A stretch of 64,000 bases of DNA from JABDIY01 sp963803875 (GTDB lineage Bacteria > Actinomycetota > Acidimicrobiia > Acidimicrobiales > SZUA-35): the NCBI GenBank assembly GCA_963803875.1, contig CAWDOA010000013.1:124001-188000 (forward strand). Reading direction: 5' to 3'. Position numbers and translations under genes: made by a program. The notes beneath the pieces were generated by a model. That model was not told the origin of the DNA. It made no database searches and saw nothing but the letters and a program-made list of their open reading frames with translations. This document shows, piece by piece, positions 35,147 to 43,386 of the stretch (positions are counted from its first letter, which is position 1; each line of letters opens with the position of its first letter).

Positions 35147-35382
35147 CTCGCCTGCGGGGCCTCTTCGGTCCATGTTCTCGCTGCGCTGTCTCCTCGTGCC
35201 TCGTCGACTGCTTCGCTTCATGGACTCGGCTCCTTCGGGTCGCTCCGGAGCGGGTACGTACGCTCCCTCCGACGTCGCCGCAGTGAGGCTGAACTCGTCT
35301 GGAGGGGAATCAGCAGGCTCTTAGCGAGGTACGAGCGCCGCCCGCCCCGCTCCCGGGCGAGCGTGGAGAGCCCCCGGAGGGA
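35127..35382. repeat. GC-rich repeat element with terminal inverted repeats, copy B
   Basis: The left end is TCCCTCCGGGGGCC (35127-35140) followed by GCTCGCC; the right end is GGCGAGCG...GAGCCCCCGGAGGGA ending at 35382. The interior left part is a diverged, reverse-oriented version of the 123-bp unit (CTCCTCGTGCCTCGTCG, GGTCGCTCCGGAG). It supplies the stop of the upstream flavoprotein and ends 6 bp before the coxE stop. The 242 bp between those genes hold nothing else. Confidence 0.6.
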
Positions 35383-35388
35383 CAACGA

Positions 35389-36579
35389 TCAGGCGCAGAT
35401 TGCTTCGACCACGTCGGACATGGCCCGAAGGCTGTGACCGGGAAGGAACTCGGTGCAGTACGGCAAGGCGGCAGCCATCGAGCCGACCAGCGGTTCGAAC
35501 TCCGGATCGGCGCTCCGGGGATTCAGCCAAATCACTCGATGGGAGCGTCGGGCCAGCTTGGCCATCTGCCTGGCCACCTCGTCGGGCGGGTCGGTGTCCC
35601 AGCCGTCGGATGCGATGATCACGATGGCCCCTCGGGTGTAGGAACCCCACACTCGATCCGTCTGCAACGAGCGGATGCTGTATGCGAGACGGGTTCCGCC
35701 AAACCGATCACCCACCTCGGCGCTGGCGCGGTCAACCGCTTCGTCGGCCGAGCGATGTCGCAATGACGAGGTGATACGGGTGAGCCTGGTCCCGAACGCA
35801 AAGACTTCAGCCCGACCGCTGAGCGCCAAGCATCGGGTGAGGTGCAAGTAGGGCTTCGTGAAAGACTGCATCGATCCGCTGACATCCACCAGCATCACTA
35901 CCCGCCTGGGCCGTGCCCGCTGCCGCGACCGTTTGAGAAACAGCGGTTCCCCTCCGGTTCGCAGCGCCGAACGAAGTGAACGGCGCAATTCGATCCTGTT
36001 CCCACTCGGCCAGGGCTGCCGTCGACGGCTGGGCCTGGTTGGCCACCGGGCCAGTGCGCTCTCCAGCGCGGCCTCTACCTCAGCCAGGAGCACCGGGTCG
36101 AGCAGATCGAACGGCGTGTCGAGTTCGGCCTCGAGCACCGACGGAAGGCGCTCGGGGATCGAGGCATCATCTTCGGAGTCGTCTCCGTCATCGTCAGTGG
36201 AGTCGATGACCGATGGCAGCGTGGTCCACGGCAGCCCCTCTCCGGCCTGACCTTCGGCATCGGGGACACGAAGCGACAGGTAGGTGTCGTCGTCTCGACG
36301 GGGCGCAGGAACAGCTCGACGCGATTCGGGATTCTTCATTTCCTCCAGCGACAGATCGAACACTGCAGCGAAGACGGCGTTGAAGACCGGAAGGTCCGTT
36401 GCCGAGTGGAGGAGGCTGATGCGGCTGATCCAGTAGAGATCGTGCTTGGAGACAGGTCCCGCTGCCTCCATGCTGTGTGCAAGTCTGTTGACCGCGCTGA
36501 GGGGCACCGTCAAGCCAGCCCGGTTGAGTCGGGCGGCGAACGAGGCCCCGAAGATCGCTCGGTCGACGCCGATGAACAT
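35389..36579 (-). CDS. coxE: CoxE-like VWA-domain protein of the CO dehydrogenase cluster
   Basis: A 396-residue CoxE/YeaD-type protein. A helical N-terminal half with an acidic stretch (STDDDGDDSEDD) is followed by a basic RRSLRSALRTGGEPLFLKRSRQ region and a von Willebrand A domain with the MIDAS motif DVSGS and later GGTRLA and ASDGWDTDPP. CoxE pairs with the MoxR ATPase CoxD to insert copper and sulfur into the CODH active site (known for Oligotropha). It is the last gene of the cox run. Confidence 0.88.
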   Translation of the reverse strand: MFIGVDRAIFGASFAARLNRAGLTVPLSAVNRLAHSMEAAGPVSKHDLYWISRISLLHSATDLPVFNAVFAAVFDLSLEEMKNPESRRAVPAPRRDDDTYLSLRVPDAEGQAGEGLPWTTLPSVIDSTDDDGDDSEDDASIPERLPSVLEAELDTPFDLLDPVLLAEVEAALESALARWPTRPSRRRQPWPSGNRIELRRSLRSALRTGGEPLFLKRSRQRARPRRVVMLVDVSGSMQSFTKPYLHLTRCLALSGRAEVFAFGTRLTRITSSLRHRSADEAVDRASAEVGDRFGGTRLAYSIRSLQTDRVWGSYTRGAIVIIASDGWDTDPPDEVARQMAKLARRSHRVIWLNPRSADPEFEPLVGSMAAALPYCTEFLPGHSLRAMSDVVEAICA

Positions 36580-36585
36580 GGTTGG

Positions 36586-37260
36586 TCAGCGTCTGTTGAT
36601 CAGCCAGATGATGAGAGCGATGATTCCGACCGCGGCGAGGGCAGGAGCCGCCCGCTTGAAGACAGCACCACCAGCGGCGTCCATGAGGTCGAGAGCTTCC
36701 ATCTCACCTTCGGGCTGATCGAACGTGCGCTTCGCCGGTGTCCCAGCCGCTGAGGGTTCACCGACGTCGGCGGATGCGGCGGCAACCTGTTCGATGGCCT
36801 CCTCGGGCTCTTCCCCATCGTGTTCCAGCTTGTCGTGAATGCACTCCACGAACTGGTCGATCAGCTTCTTGGACACATCACCGATCACGCCCTTGCCGAA
36901 CTGGGCCACCTTGCCGGCGATCTTCAGGTCGGTGTGGATCACCACCTTGGTGCCACCATCGACCGGCGACATGTCGGCGGTGATGACAGCGGAGGCGTTG
37001 CCGGATCCGCGCGAGTCGCGGCCCTTGGCGTCGATATCAACGTGGTAGTTCTCGTTGTCGAGGTTGAGGAAGTCGGCGGTGCCTGCGTATTCAGCAGTGA
37101 CGGGACCAACCTTGATCTTCACCTTGCCGCTGTAGACGTCACCCTCCTGTCCGGTTAGCCGGGCGCCAGGCAGGCATGGAGCGATCTCGGGGATGTCGGT
37201 AAGAACCTCCCAAGCTCGCTCGATCGGCACGTTGACGACGAATTCATTTTCCAGCTTCAC
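36586..37260 (-). CDS. coxG: CoxG-like SRPBCC protein with C-terminal membrane anchor
   Basis: A 224-residue protein starting at GTG 37260 (KLENEFVVNVPIERAWEVLTDIPEIAPCLPGARL, the CoxG signature region). The SRPBCC barrel occupies about 1-150. An acidic linker then leads to a single terminal helix, AVGIIALIIWLINRR. CoxG is proposed to recruit CO dehydrogenase to the cytoplasmic membrane, and the tail here fits that. It lies 4 bp after the small membrane protein gene. Confidence 0.88.
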   Translation of the reverse strand: MKLENEFVVNVPIERAWEVLTDIPEIAPCLPGARLTGQEGDVYSGKVKIKVGPVTAEYAGTADFLNLDNENYHVDIDAKGRDSRGSGNASAVITADMSPVDGGTKVVIHTDLKIAGKVAQFGKGVIGDVSKKLIDQFVECIHDKLEHDGEEPEEAIEQVAAASADVGEPSAAGTPAKRTFDQPEGEMEALDLMDAAGGAVFKRAAPALAAVGIIALIIWLINRR

Positions 37261-37264
37261 AGCT

Positions 37265-37492
37265 TCATTGTCCTCTCTGGTTGAGCTCGGCGCCAATGCG
37301 CTCCGCATGTTCGTTCGGCTTGTAGTGCCCCATCGCCCTCGATGAGCGCAGTCGTGTTCGGATCTCCGGGCTGATCATCCTGCCCCGGAGCTTGGTCCAC
37401 GAGGCCAGAAGAGCAGTTGTGGTGCCGGCGATCGTCAGGCCGGCGGTGGCCTGAACTATGAGTAGCGCCTCGTGATGGGCGAGCAGGTTCAT
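37265..37492 (-). CDS. Small single-pass membrane protein in the cox operon
   Basis: 75 residues, not recognised. One hydrophobic helix at about residues 9-31 (LLIVQATAGLTIAGTTTALLA) is followed by a basic tail (RGRMISPEIRTRLRSSRAMGHYKPNEHAERIG). Its ATG overlaps the coxD stop by 4 bp and it precedes coxG, so it is translated with the CODH accessory genes. It may be a membrane adaptor for CODH electron transfer; that is inference. Confidence 0.65.
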   Translation of the reverse strand: MNLLAHHEALLIVQATAGLTIAGTTTALLASWTKLRGRMISPEIRTRLRSSRAMGHYKPNEHAERIGAELNQRGQ

Positions 37493-38355
37493 ACTGCGCT
37501 CTCCTGCTCGAAGACCTCGGTGACGGCTGCGAGGTCGTCAGGGCCTTTGGCGATAGCGCCCAGGGTGGCTGCGGCCAAAGGTCGCTCCAGTTCGCTTACA
37601 CCTAGTGCGTGAAGAGCAGACACCCAATCGATTGCTTCGGCCAAGCCGGGTGGTTTGTCGAGATCGAGCGATCGTGCTCGAGCGATGAAGTTCGTGGCCG
37701 CGGTCACCAACTCCGAGGTTCCTCCTGGCACATTGCGACGAACGATCTCGGCAGAACGCTCGACCGATGGATACTCGATCCAGTGGTAGAAACAGCGTCG
37801 CTTGAGGGCGTCGTGAAGTTCGCGGCTTCGATTGGACGTGAGGATCACGATGGGCCGCGTGGTGGCGGCGAAGGTGCCCAGCTCAGGCACAGTGACCGAT
37901 GCTTCGCCCAGAAACTCGAACAGCAGCGCTTCGAACTCATCGTCGGAGCGGTCGATTTCGTCGATCAGGAGGACTGGGGGCGTAGGGCCCTTGTGTCGGA
38001 CGGCCTTCAACAGAGGCCGGTCGAGCAGGAACTGCTCGGTGAACAGATCGGCGTCGGACACCCCGGCACCGGTTTCGGCAGCTCGTATGCTGAGCAGCTG
38101 ATGGGGGTAGTTCCACTCGTACAGCGCTTCGGACGCCGTGATGCCTTCATAACACTGGAGTCGGATGAACGTGGTGTCCAATGCGTCGGCCAGGGCCAGC
38201 GCTGCAGCGGTCTTTCCCACTCCCGGCTCTCCCTCTAGCAGAAGAGGCTGGCCTACAGCCTGCGTGAGATACAGCGCCATCGCCAGACCCTCGTCGACCA
38301 AGTAGTTGGCTCGATCTAGGCGCTTGGTGAGTTCATCGAGTGGAAGCGTTGTCAC
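37489..38355 (-). CDS. coxD: MoxR-family AAA+ ATPase CoxD
   Basis: A 288-residue AAA+ chaperone: Walker A LLEGEPGVGKTAAA, Walker B PPVLLIDEIDRSD, sensor 1 PIVILTSNRSRELHDALKRRCFYHW. CoxD acts in posttranslational assembly of the CuSMoO2 centre of CO dehydrogenase. The start is GTG 38355, overlapping the stop of the XdhC-like gene (GTGA). Together with coxE it forms the usual MoxR-VWA pair. Confidence 0.92.
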   Translation of the reverse strand: MTTLPLDELTKRLDRANYLVDEGLAMALYLTQAVGQPLLLEGEPGVGKTAAALALADALDTTFIRLQCYEGITASEALYEWNYPHQLLSIRAAETGAGVSDADLFTEQFLLDRPLLKAVRHKGPTPPVLLIDEIDRSDDEFEALLFEFLGEASVTVPELGTFAATTRPIVILTSNRSRELHDALKRRCFYHWIEYPSVERSAEIVRRNVPGGTSELVTAATNFIARARSLDLDKPPGLAEAIDWVSALHALGVSELERPLAAATLGAIAKGPDDLAAVTEVFEQESAV

Positions 38356-39236
38356 TCGGCGCCAATCTCTTCTGCATAGCGGGTTCGGCACCCCGGGTTG
38401 CAGAACCAGAAGTCCTCTCCGTCGTGGTGCAAGTGAGGAGTGCCGTCGACAATGGTGACGGTCATGTTGCACACCGGATCGATTGCGGTGATCGGGTGGG
38501 GAGCAGGAACCGACTTGGGGGCTTCCAGACCGTCCAGTCGAACTGCCTTGATCAGATCGGCCAGAATCGAAAGAGCGATCTCCTCGGCGGTCTTGGCTCC
38601 TATCCAGGCTCCGACTGGTGATCGGATGGCCCGCCGTTCGTCGTCGTTGAGTGCTAGTTCGTCGAGAACCGCCTGGCCTCGTTTGCTGCTGGCTACCAAT
38701 CCGATGAAGCCGACTCCGGAATCCAGCGCCGCCCTGATTGTCTCCTCCTCATGTCGGCCGTGGCTGGCGATGATCACCGCCGACGCTTCTTCGACACCAT
38801 CGATAATCGCATATCCCAATGAGGCACCCAGATCCCTGAGCGCATCGGCGATCGGTGTCGACCCGACGATGCCGAGGCCCAGCGCCGGGATCTTGGGTTC
38901 GAGGAAGATCTCCATGGCACCTCCCGATAGGCAGGGGTTCACCGTTGTCATTGCTCCGGGAGCTTCGGGAAAATCATGGCCATCCTCAGGGAGGATTCGA
39001 AGCAACAGGCTCTCGCCAGACTCAAGCAGACCCAACGAGGCGGTTCGGACCGAACCTTCGGCGCACTGACCCCCGATGAAGCCCTCGATCGAACCGTCTG
39101 GCAGAACTACGGCCGCGTCTCCGGGCCGGGTCGACGTGGGGCATTGGGCCCTCACCACCGTCGCCAGCACGAACGGCCGCCGCTGCTCCACCAACTCGTG
39201 GACTCTCGCCATGGTTCCCCTGCTGGTTGAACTCAT
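38352..39236 (-). CDS. XdhC/CoxF-family protein fused to a YHS-like domain
   Basis: A 294-residue protein. N-terminal XdhC/CoxI region: VHELVEQRRPFVLATVVRA, STRPGDAAVVLPDG, GFIGGQCAEGSV; then the Rossmann-like XdhC_C part with VIIASHGRHEEETIRAAL and SPVGAWIGAKTAEEIALSILADLI. From about residue 252 a YHS-type metal-binding module follows (DPVCNMTV...DFWFCNPGCRTRYAEE). XdhC proteins deliver sulfurated Mo cofactor to molybdenum hydroxylases; the YHS module could bring copper or another metal. The start is ATG 39236. Confidence 0.85.
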   Translation of the reverse strand: MSSTSRGTMARVHELVEQRRPFVLATVVRAQCPTSTRPGDAAVVLPDGSIEGFIGGQCAEGSVRTASLGLLESGESLLLRILPEDGHDFPEAPGAMTTVNPCLSGGAMEIFLEPKIPALGLGIVGSTPIADALRDLGASLGYAIIDGVEEASAVIIASHGRHEEETIRAALDSGVGFIGLVASSKRGQAVLDELALNDDERRAIRSPVGAWIGAKTAEEIALSILADLIKAVRLDGLEAPKSVPAPHPITAIDPVCNMTVTIVDGTPHLHHDGEDFWFCNPGCRTRYAEEIGAE

Positions 39237-39268
39237 TGTTTCATCCTCTCCCGACCGGTCCCTCCGAC

Positions 39269-39375
39269 GAAATTCCGTTCGGACACCACATTCCGCCCAA
39301 AACCCGTTCCGGCAGCACATCTGGTGTGCTGCCGGAACGGAAGAACGGGTAGATGTGGTGGCCAGACGGAATTTC
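39269..39375. repeat. 107-bp nested palindrome between coxL and the XdhC-like gene
   Basis: The core is a perfect 16-bp stem (39304-39319 with 39325-39340; CCGTTCCGGCAGCACA) around TCTGG. Outer arms GAAATTCCGT (39269-39278) and ACGGAATTTC (39366-39375) are exact inverted copies, with CACCACAT/ATGTGGTG between, so a single extended hairpin can form. It sits inside the cox transcript; the 224-bp gap holds no gene. GGCGAGCGAAGG words beside it recall the nearby repeat elements. Confidence 0.7.
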
Positions 39376-39460
39376 GCTGAAGGCGAGCGAAGGTTTTCGC
39401 CGCGCCAGCAAAGCGGCACGAGCGCGTTCGCCACGCAGCATGGGAGGCGAGCGAAGGCAT

Positions 39461-41863
39461 TTAGATCGGTGGCGTGTGGTTGCCCTGCATTGCCTCCCAT
39501 ACCCGGCTGGGGGTGAGGGGCATGTCTGCATGGCGGACGCCGAACGGCTTGAGCGCATCGATCACCGCGTTCACCACGGCGGGAGGCGATCCCACCGTTG
39601 CCGATTCTCCGATGCCTTTGGCCCCGATCGGATGGTGAGGTGACGGGGTGACCGTATGACCGGTTTCCCAATCGGGAACCTCCATCGCGGTAGGAATGAG
39701 ATAATCCATCAACGAACCGGCGAGACAGTTGCCGTCCTCATCGAAGCTGATCATCTGCATGAGCGCCATTCCGACGCCATCGGTGAGGCCACCGTGCACC
39801 TGACCCTCGATGATCATGGGATTGATCTGTGTCCCACAATCATCGACTGCGACGAACCGTCGCACCTTCACCTCGGCCGTTCCAGGGTCGACGTCGACCA
39901 CGCAGATGTAGGCGCCAAAGGGATAGGTGAGGTTGGACGGGTTGTAGCAGATCTGAGCTTCGAGCCCGCCTTCGATGCCTTCGGGCAGGTCGCCGGCTCC
40001 GTGAGCCTTCATTGCGATGTCCTGGATGGTGACGCTCTTGCTCGGATCGCCCTTCACCTGAAATGCTCCTTTGGTCCATTCCAGGTCGGCCACGCTTACC
40101 TCCAACATCCCCGATGCGATGATTTGGGCTTTGTCCTTCACCTTGCGAGCCACCAACGCGGCGGCCGCACCCGAAACAGGAGTTGAACGGGATCCGTATG
40201 TTCCCAATCCGAACGGCGTGTTGTCGGTGTCGCCGTGAACCACGTCGATGTCCTCGGGCGGAATGCCGATTTCTTCGGCCACGATCTGAGCGAACGTGGT
40301 CTCATGGCCTTGGCCCTGGGTCTTCACGCTCAGACGAACAACAGCTTTGCCTGTTGGGTGGATGCGCAGCTCGCAGCCGTCGGCCATACCGAGGCCCAGG
40401 ATGTCCATGTCCTTCCGGGGACCGGCGCCTACAGCTTCGGTGAAGAAGCTGATACCGATGCCCATCAGCTCCCCCCGGGCTCGTTTCTCCTCCTGTTCCT
40501 TGCGCAGTTCGTCGTAGCCGATCATCGCCATGGCTTTTCGCATGGCCGGCTCGTAGTTGCCGCTGTCGTACACCCAGCCGGTCTTGGACTCATATGGGAA
40601 CTGATCAGGTTGGATGAAGTTCTTCAGCCGCAATTCGGCCGGATCCATCTTCAGCTCGTAGGCCAAGACGTCCACCATACGTTCGACCAAATAGACAGCT
40701 TCGGTGATCCGGAACGAGCAGGCGTAGGCCACGCCGCCGGGTGCTTTGTTGGTGAACACCGCGTCCATGTCGCAGTACGCAGCTTCGATGTCGTAGCTTC
40801 CGGTGAACACACCGAAGAATCCGGCCGGGTACTTGATGGGCGCAGCTACACCATTGAAGGCGCCGTGATCGGCCAGAACGTAGGTACGCACCGCCCGAAT
40901 CTTGCCGTCCTTGGAAGCGGCGATCTCGCCCCGCATGATGTAGTCCCGAGCAAATCCAGTGCTGACAAGATTCTCGGTTCGGTCTTCCATCCACTTCACC
41001 GGCTTGCCGGTGACGATCGATGCGACGATCGAGCACACATAGCCCGGATACACCGGCACCTTGTTACCGAAGCCGCCGCCGATATCGGGGGCGATGATCC
41101 GGATCTTGTGTTCGGGCAGGCCGGCCACCAGCGCATATACCGTGCGATGGGCGTGGGGCGCCTGGGTGTTGCACCAGAGGGTCAGCTTGCCACTGATCTT
41201 GTTCATGTCGGCGATGCTGCCGCAGGTCTCCATCGGGGCCGGGTGAACACGGGGATACACCATGTCTTCCGACACCACCACGTCGGCGTCGGCGAAGACA
41301 GCCTCGGTGGCTTCCTTGTCGCCGACCTCCCAGTCGAAGCAATGGTTGTTCTCCTTGCCTTCGAGGTCATCGCGGATCAAGGGCGCGTCGGGATCGAGCG
41401 CTTTGCGGACATCGATCACCGGGTCCAGCGGTTCGTAGTCGACATCGATCAGTTCCAGCGCATCGCGGGCCGAGTACCGGTCTTCGGCGACCACGAAGGC
41501 CACCTCCTGATGCTGGAAGCGGACCTTGTCGGTGGCCAAGACCGCCTGAACATCATTGGACAGGGTTGGCATCCACGCCAGGTTGAGTGTCTCGAGGGTT
41601 GCCCCGGTGACAACCGCCTTCACCTTGGGGTGGGCCTCGGCGGCAGAGGTGTCGATGCTGTTGATCTTGGCGTGGGCGAACGGGCTGCGCAGTATCGCCA
41701 TATGCAACATGCCCGGCAGCTGCACGTCGTCGACGAACTGGCCGGCACCCCGGACCAATCGCGGGTCTTCCTTGCGCAGCATTCGACCGAACCCGACCGG
41801 CTTCTCGTCGTTGAGGTTGTTGTCGGGGGTCGGGATCTGATTGTCGTTCTCGGTGACGGTCAT
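39461..41863 (-). CDS. coxL: Form I aerobic CO dehydrogenase large (molybdenum) subunit
   Basis: An 800-residue molybdopterin hydroxylase. The active-site loop AYACSFR at about 379-385 is the form I signature (AY-x-CSFR); Cys382 would bind the Mo-S-Cu cluster. Form II and aldehyde oxidases have AYRGAGR or other loops. The Mo-cofactor region GGGFGNK, the QGQGHETTFAQIVAEE block and the catalytic-glutamate motif GAKGIGESATVGSPPAV are present. It oxidises CO to CO2 and passes electrons via CoxS and CoxM. The start is ATG 41863, overlapping the coxS stop (ATGA). Confidence 0.93.
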   Translation of the reverse strand: MTVTENDNQIPTPDNNLNDEKPVGFGRMLRKEDPRLVRGAGQFVDDVQLPGMLHMAILRSPFAHAKINSIDTSAAEAHPKVKAVVTGATLETLNLAWMPTLSNDVQAVLATDKVRFQHQEVAFVVAEDRYSARDALELIDVDYEPLDPVIDVRKALDPDAPLIRDDLEGKENNHCFDWEVGDKEATEAVFADADVVVSEDMVYPRVHPAPMETCGSIADMNKISGKLTLWCNTQAPHAHRTVYALVAGLPEHKIRIIAPDIGGGFGNKVPVYPGYVCSIVASIVTGKPVKWMEDRTENLVSTGFARDYIMRGEIAASKDGKIRAVRTYVLADHGAFNGVAAPIKYPAGFFGVFTGSYDIEAAYCDMDAVFTNKAPGGVAYACSFRITEAVYLVERMVDVLAYELKMDPAELRLKNFIQPDQFPYESKTGWVYDSGNYEPAMRKAMAMIGYDELRKEQEEKRARGELMGIGISFFTEAVGAGPRKDMDILGLGMADGCELRIHPTGKAVVRLSVKTQGQGHETTFAQIVAEEIGIPPEDIDVVHGDTDNTPFGLGTYGSRSTPVSGAAAALVARKVKDKAQIIASGMLEVSVADLEWTKGAFQVKGDPSKSVTIQDIAMKAHGAGDLPEGIEGGLEAQICYNPSNLTYPFGAYICVVDVDPGTAEVKVRRFVAVDDCGTQINPMIIEGQVHGGLTDGVGMALMQMISFDEDGNCLAGSLMDYLIPTAMEVPDWETGHTVTPSPHHPIGAKGIGESATVGSPPAVVNAVIDALKPFGVRHADMPLTPSRVWEAMQGNHTPPI

Positions 41864-42369
41864 GCCGGGCTCCCTTCGAGAGCTGTGTTCTCCAGCGACA
41901 CTGCGGTCTCGCGCTCTTTGGCGGCTGCCCACTGGATGGATCGAACGATTGTGGAGTAGCCGGTGCAGCGACAGATCTGACCACTGATCGCTTCTCGAAT
42001 CACTTCCTCGGACGGGTCAGGATTCCGGTCGAGCAAAGCTCGGGCGGTCATCATCATGCCCGGGGTGCAGAATCCGCACTGGAGCCCGTGGCACTGGATG
42101 AAACCCTCCTGCACGGGATCGAGTCCATCAGGGGTCTCGAGACCTTCGACAGTCCGAACCCGATGACCTGCAGCCATGGCGGCCAAGTGGGTGCAGCTCT
42201 TCACCGGTTCCTCATCGACCCACACCACGCAGGTTCCGCAATTGGAGGTGTCGCAGCCCCAGTGAGTTCCCGTGAGTCCCAGGTGGTCGCGTATGAAGTG
42301 CACCAGCAACGTCCGGGGTTCAGCTTCCTGGGCGATGTCCTCACCGTTGATGTTCATTGAGATTTCCAT
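41860..42369 (-). CDS. coxS: CO dehydrogenase small (2x[2Fe-2S]) subunit
   Basis: A 169-residue iron-sulfur subunit: plant-type cluster C-x4-C-x2-C (CDTSNCGTC) with a distal cysteine (KSCTHLA), and the second cluster in CHGLQCGFCTPGM and ISGQICRCTGYSTI. It carries electrons from the Mo site to FAD. The start is ATG 42369, with GGAGTAGGAG upstream. Order M-S-L is the form I arrangement. Confidence 0.94.
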   Translation of the reverse strand: MEISMNINGEDIAQEAEPRTLLVHFIRDHLGLTGTHWGCDTSNCGTCVVWVDEEPVKSCTHLAAMAAGHRVRTVEGLETPDGLDPVQEGFIQCHGLQCGFCTPGMMMTARALLDRNPDPSEEVIREAISGQICRCTGYSTIVRSIQWAAAKERETAVSLENTALEGSPA

Positions 42370-42377
42370 GGGAGCTC

Positions 42378-43253
42378 CTACTCCTGTCCGGTGGCTCGGG
42401 CGACGGCCTTGCGAAGTGACCGGACAGTCAGCTCTTTGGCCAGATGAGTCTTGTATGCGGCGGTGCCGCGAGTATCGGTGGCGGGGCTGGCGTTGGCGGC
42501 AGCGATGGCACCGACCGTTGCATACAACTCCTCGGAGGGGATCTGACCCCGGAGTGCGTCGGAGATGGGCTGCACGTTGGTGAGGTTCGGTCCTACCGCG
42601 CACAGTCCGACTCGACCGTCGGCGATCACATCACCGTTCATGGTGACCGCCGCTCCGGCCGAGGCGACGGCCCAGTCACCGGCCCGGCGCTCCACCTTGT
42701 GGTAGGCCGAGCTGCTGTTGGGTTTGATGGGAATCCGAACCTCGGTGAGCATTTCACCGTCCGCTACCGCGGTTTCGTACGGGCCTCGGTGAAAGTCGTG
42801 CATCTCGACGACCCGATCCCCGCTTCCGTTGCGTATTACACAGCTCGCCTCGAGCGCATCGCAGACGGCACTGAGATCTTCGGCAGGGTCGGCCTGGCAC
42901 AGCGAGCCACCGAGGGTTCCTCGGTTTCGGACCACCGGATCGGCGATCACCTTCTCGGCATCCCGGAAGATCGGGAAGACCGCCGCGAGTTCATCGCTCT
43001 CCAGCAGCTGCTGGTGTCGGGTGAGTGCGCCGATGCGAACCTCGCTGGCGCTGAAGCGAATGTATTGCAGCTCATCGACGAGATCGTTGATGTCGATCAG
43101 ATACTCCGGCATCGCCAATCGGAGTTTCATCATCGGTATCAGACTGTGTCCGCCGGCCACTACTCGCGCCTCGTCGCCCAATCGCTCCATGAGTGCGATG
43201 GCGTGATCAACGCTGGTGGCCCGCTCGTATTCAAACGGTGCTGGAACCTGCAT
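42378..43253 (-). CDS. coxM: CO dehydrogenase medium (FAD) subunit
   Basis: A 291-residue flavoprotein with the two FAD-binding loops AGGHSLIPMMKLR and TLGGSLCQADPAED, and the C-terminal CO dehydrogenase flavoprotein domain (HKVERRAGDWAVASAGAA). It accepts electrons from CoxS and passes them to quinones. The start is ATG 43253, preceded by GGAAAGGG. It is the first gene of the cox run, diverging from the LysR gene across 133 bp. Confidence 0.94.
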   Translation of the reverse strand: MQVPAPFEYERATSVDHAIALMERLGDEARVVAGGHSLIPMMKLRLAMPEYLIDINDLVDELQYIRFSASEVRIGALTRHQQLLESDELAAVFPIFRDAEKVIADPVVRNRGTLGGSLCQADPAEDLSAVCDALEASCVIRNGSGDRVVEMHDFHRGPYETAVADGEMLTEVRIPIKPNSSSAYHKVERRAGDWAVASAGAAVTMNGDVIADGRVGLCAVGPNLTNVQPISDALRGQIPSEELYATVGAIAAANASPATDTRGTAAYKTHLAKELTVRSLRKAVARATGQE

Positions 43254-43293
43254 ATTTGCCCTTTCCGGATGTGCCAGTGGCAACAGTCAAGTC

Positions 43294-43315
43294 GTTGATG
43301 ACCAGATGTGTCAAC
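43294..43315. promoter_or_regulatory. Candidate LysR-type operator upstream of coxM
   Basis: GTTGA-N12-TCAAC forms a dyad of the T-N11-A kind in the divergent coxM/LysR region, with further GTTGA/GTCA half sites on both sides (GTCAAGTC, AGTTGATTGTCA). TTGACA on the minus strand overlaps it and might be the coxM -35. The placement suits control by the adjacent LysR protein. Confidence 0.35.
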
Positions 43316-43386
43316 TGTCACTTCACTGATCGGTGTAGTTGATTGTCAGCGCGGTTTGACGAAGGAATCGTGAGCAGCGATCGTAG

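Noticed and set aside
35127..35382. Complete insertion sequence
   Set aside because: Inverted ends are present, but the element is only 256 bp with no transposase frame, and no target-site duplication could be recognised.
39461..41863. Large Mo subunit as xanthine/aldehyde dehydrogenase or form II CODH
   Set aside because: AYACSFR is the form I motif, and the CoxD/E/G accessory set is present.
40235..41959. 574-residue plus-strand open frame opposite coxL
   Set aside because: Histidine/aspartate/glycine-rich antisense shadow of coxL; codon pattern follows the coxL frame.
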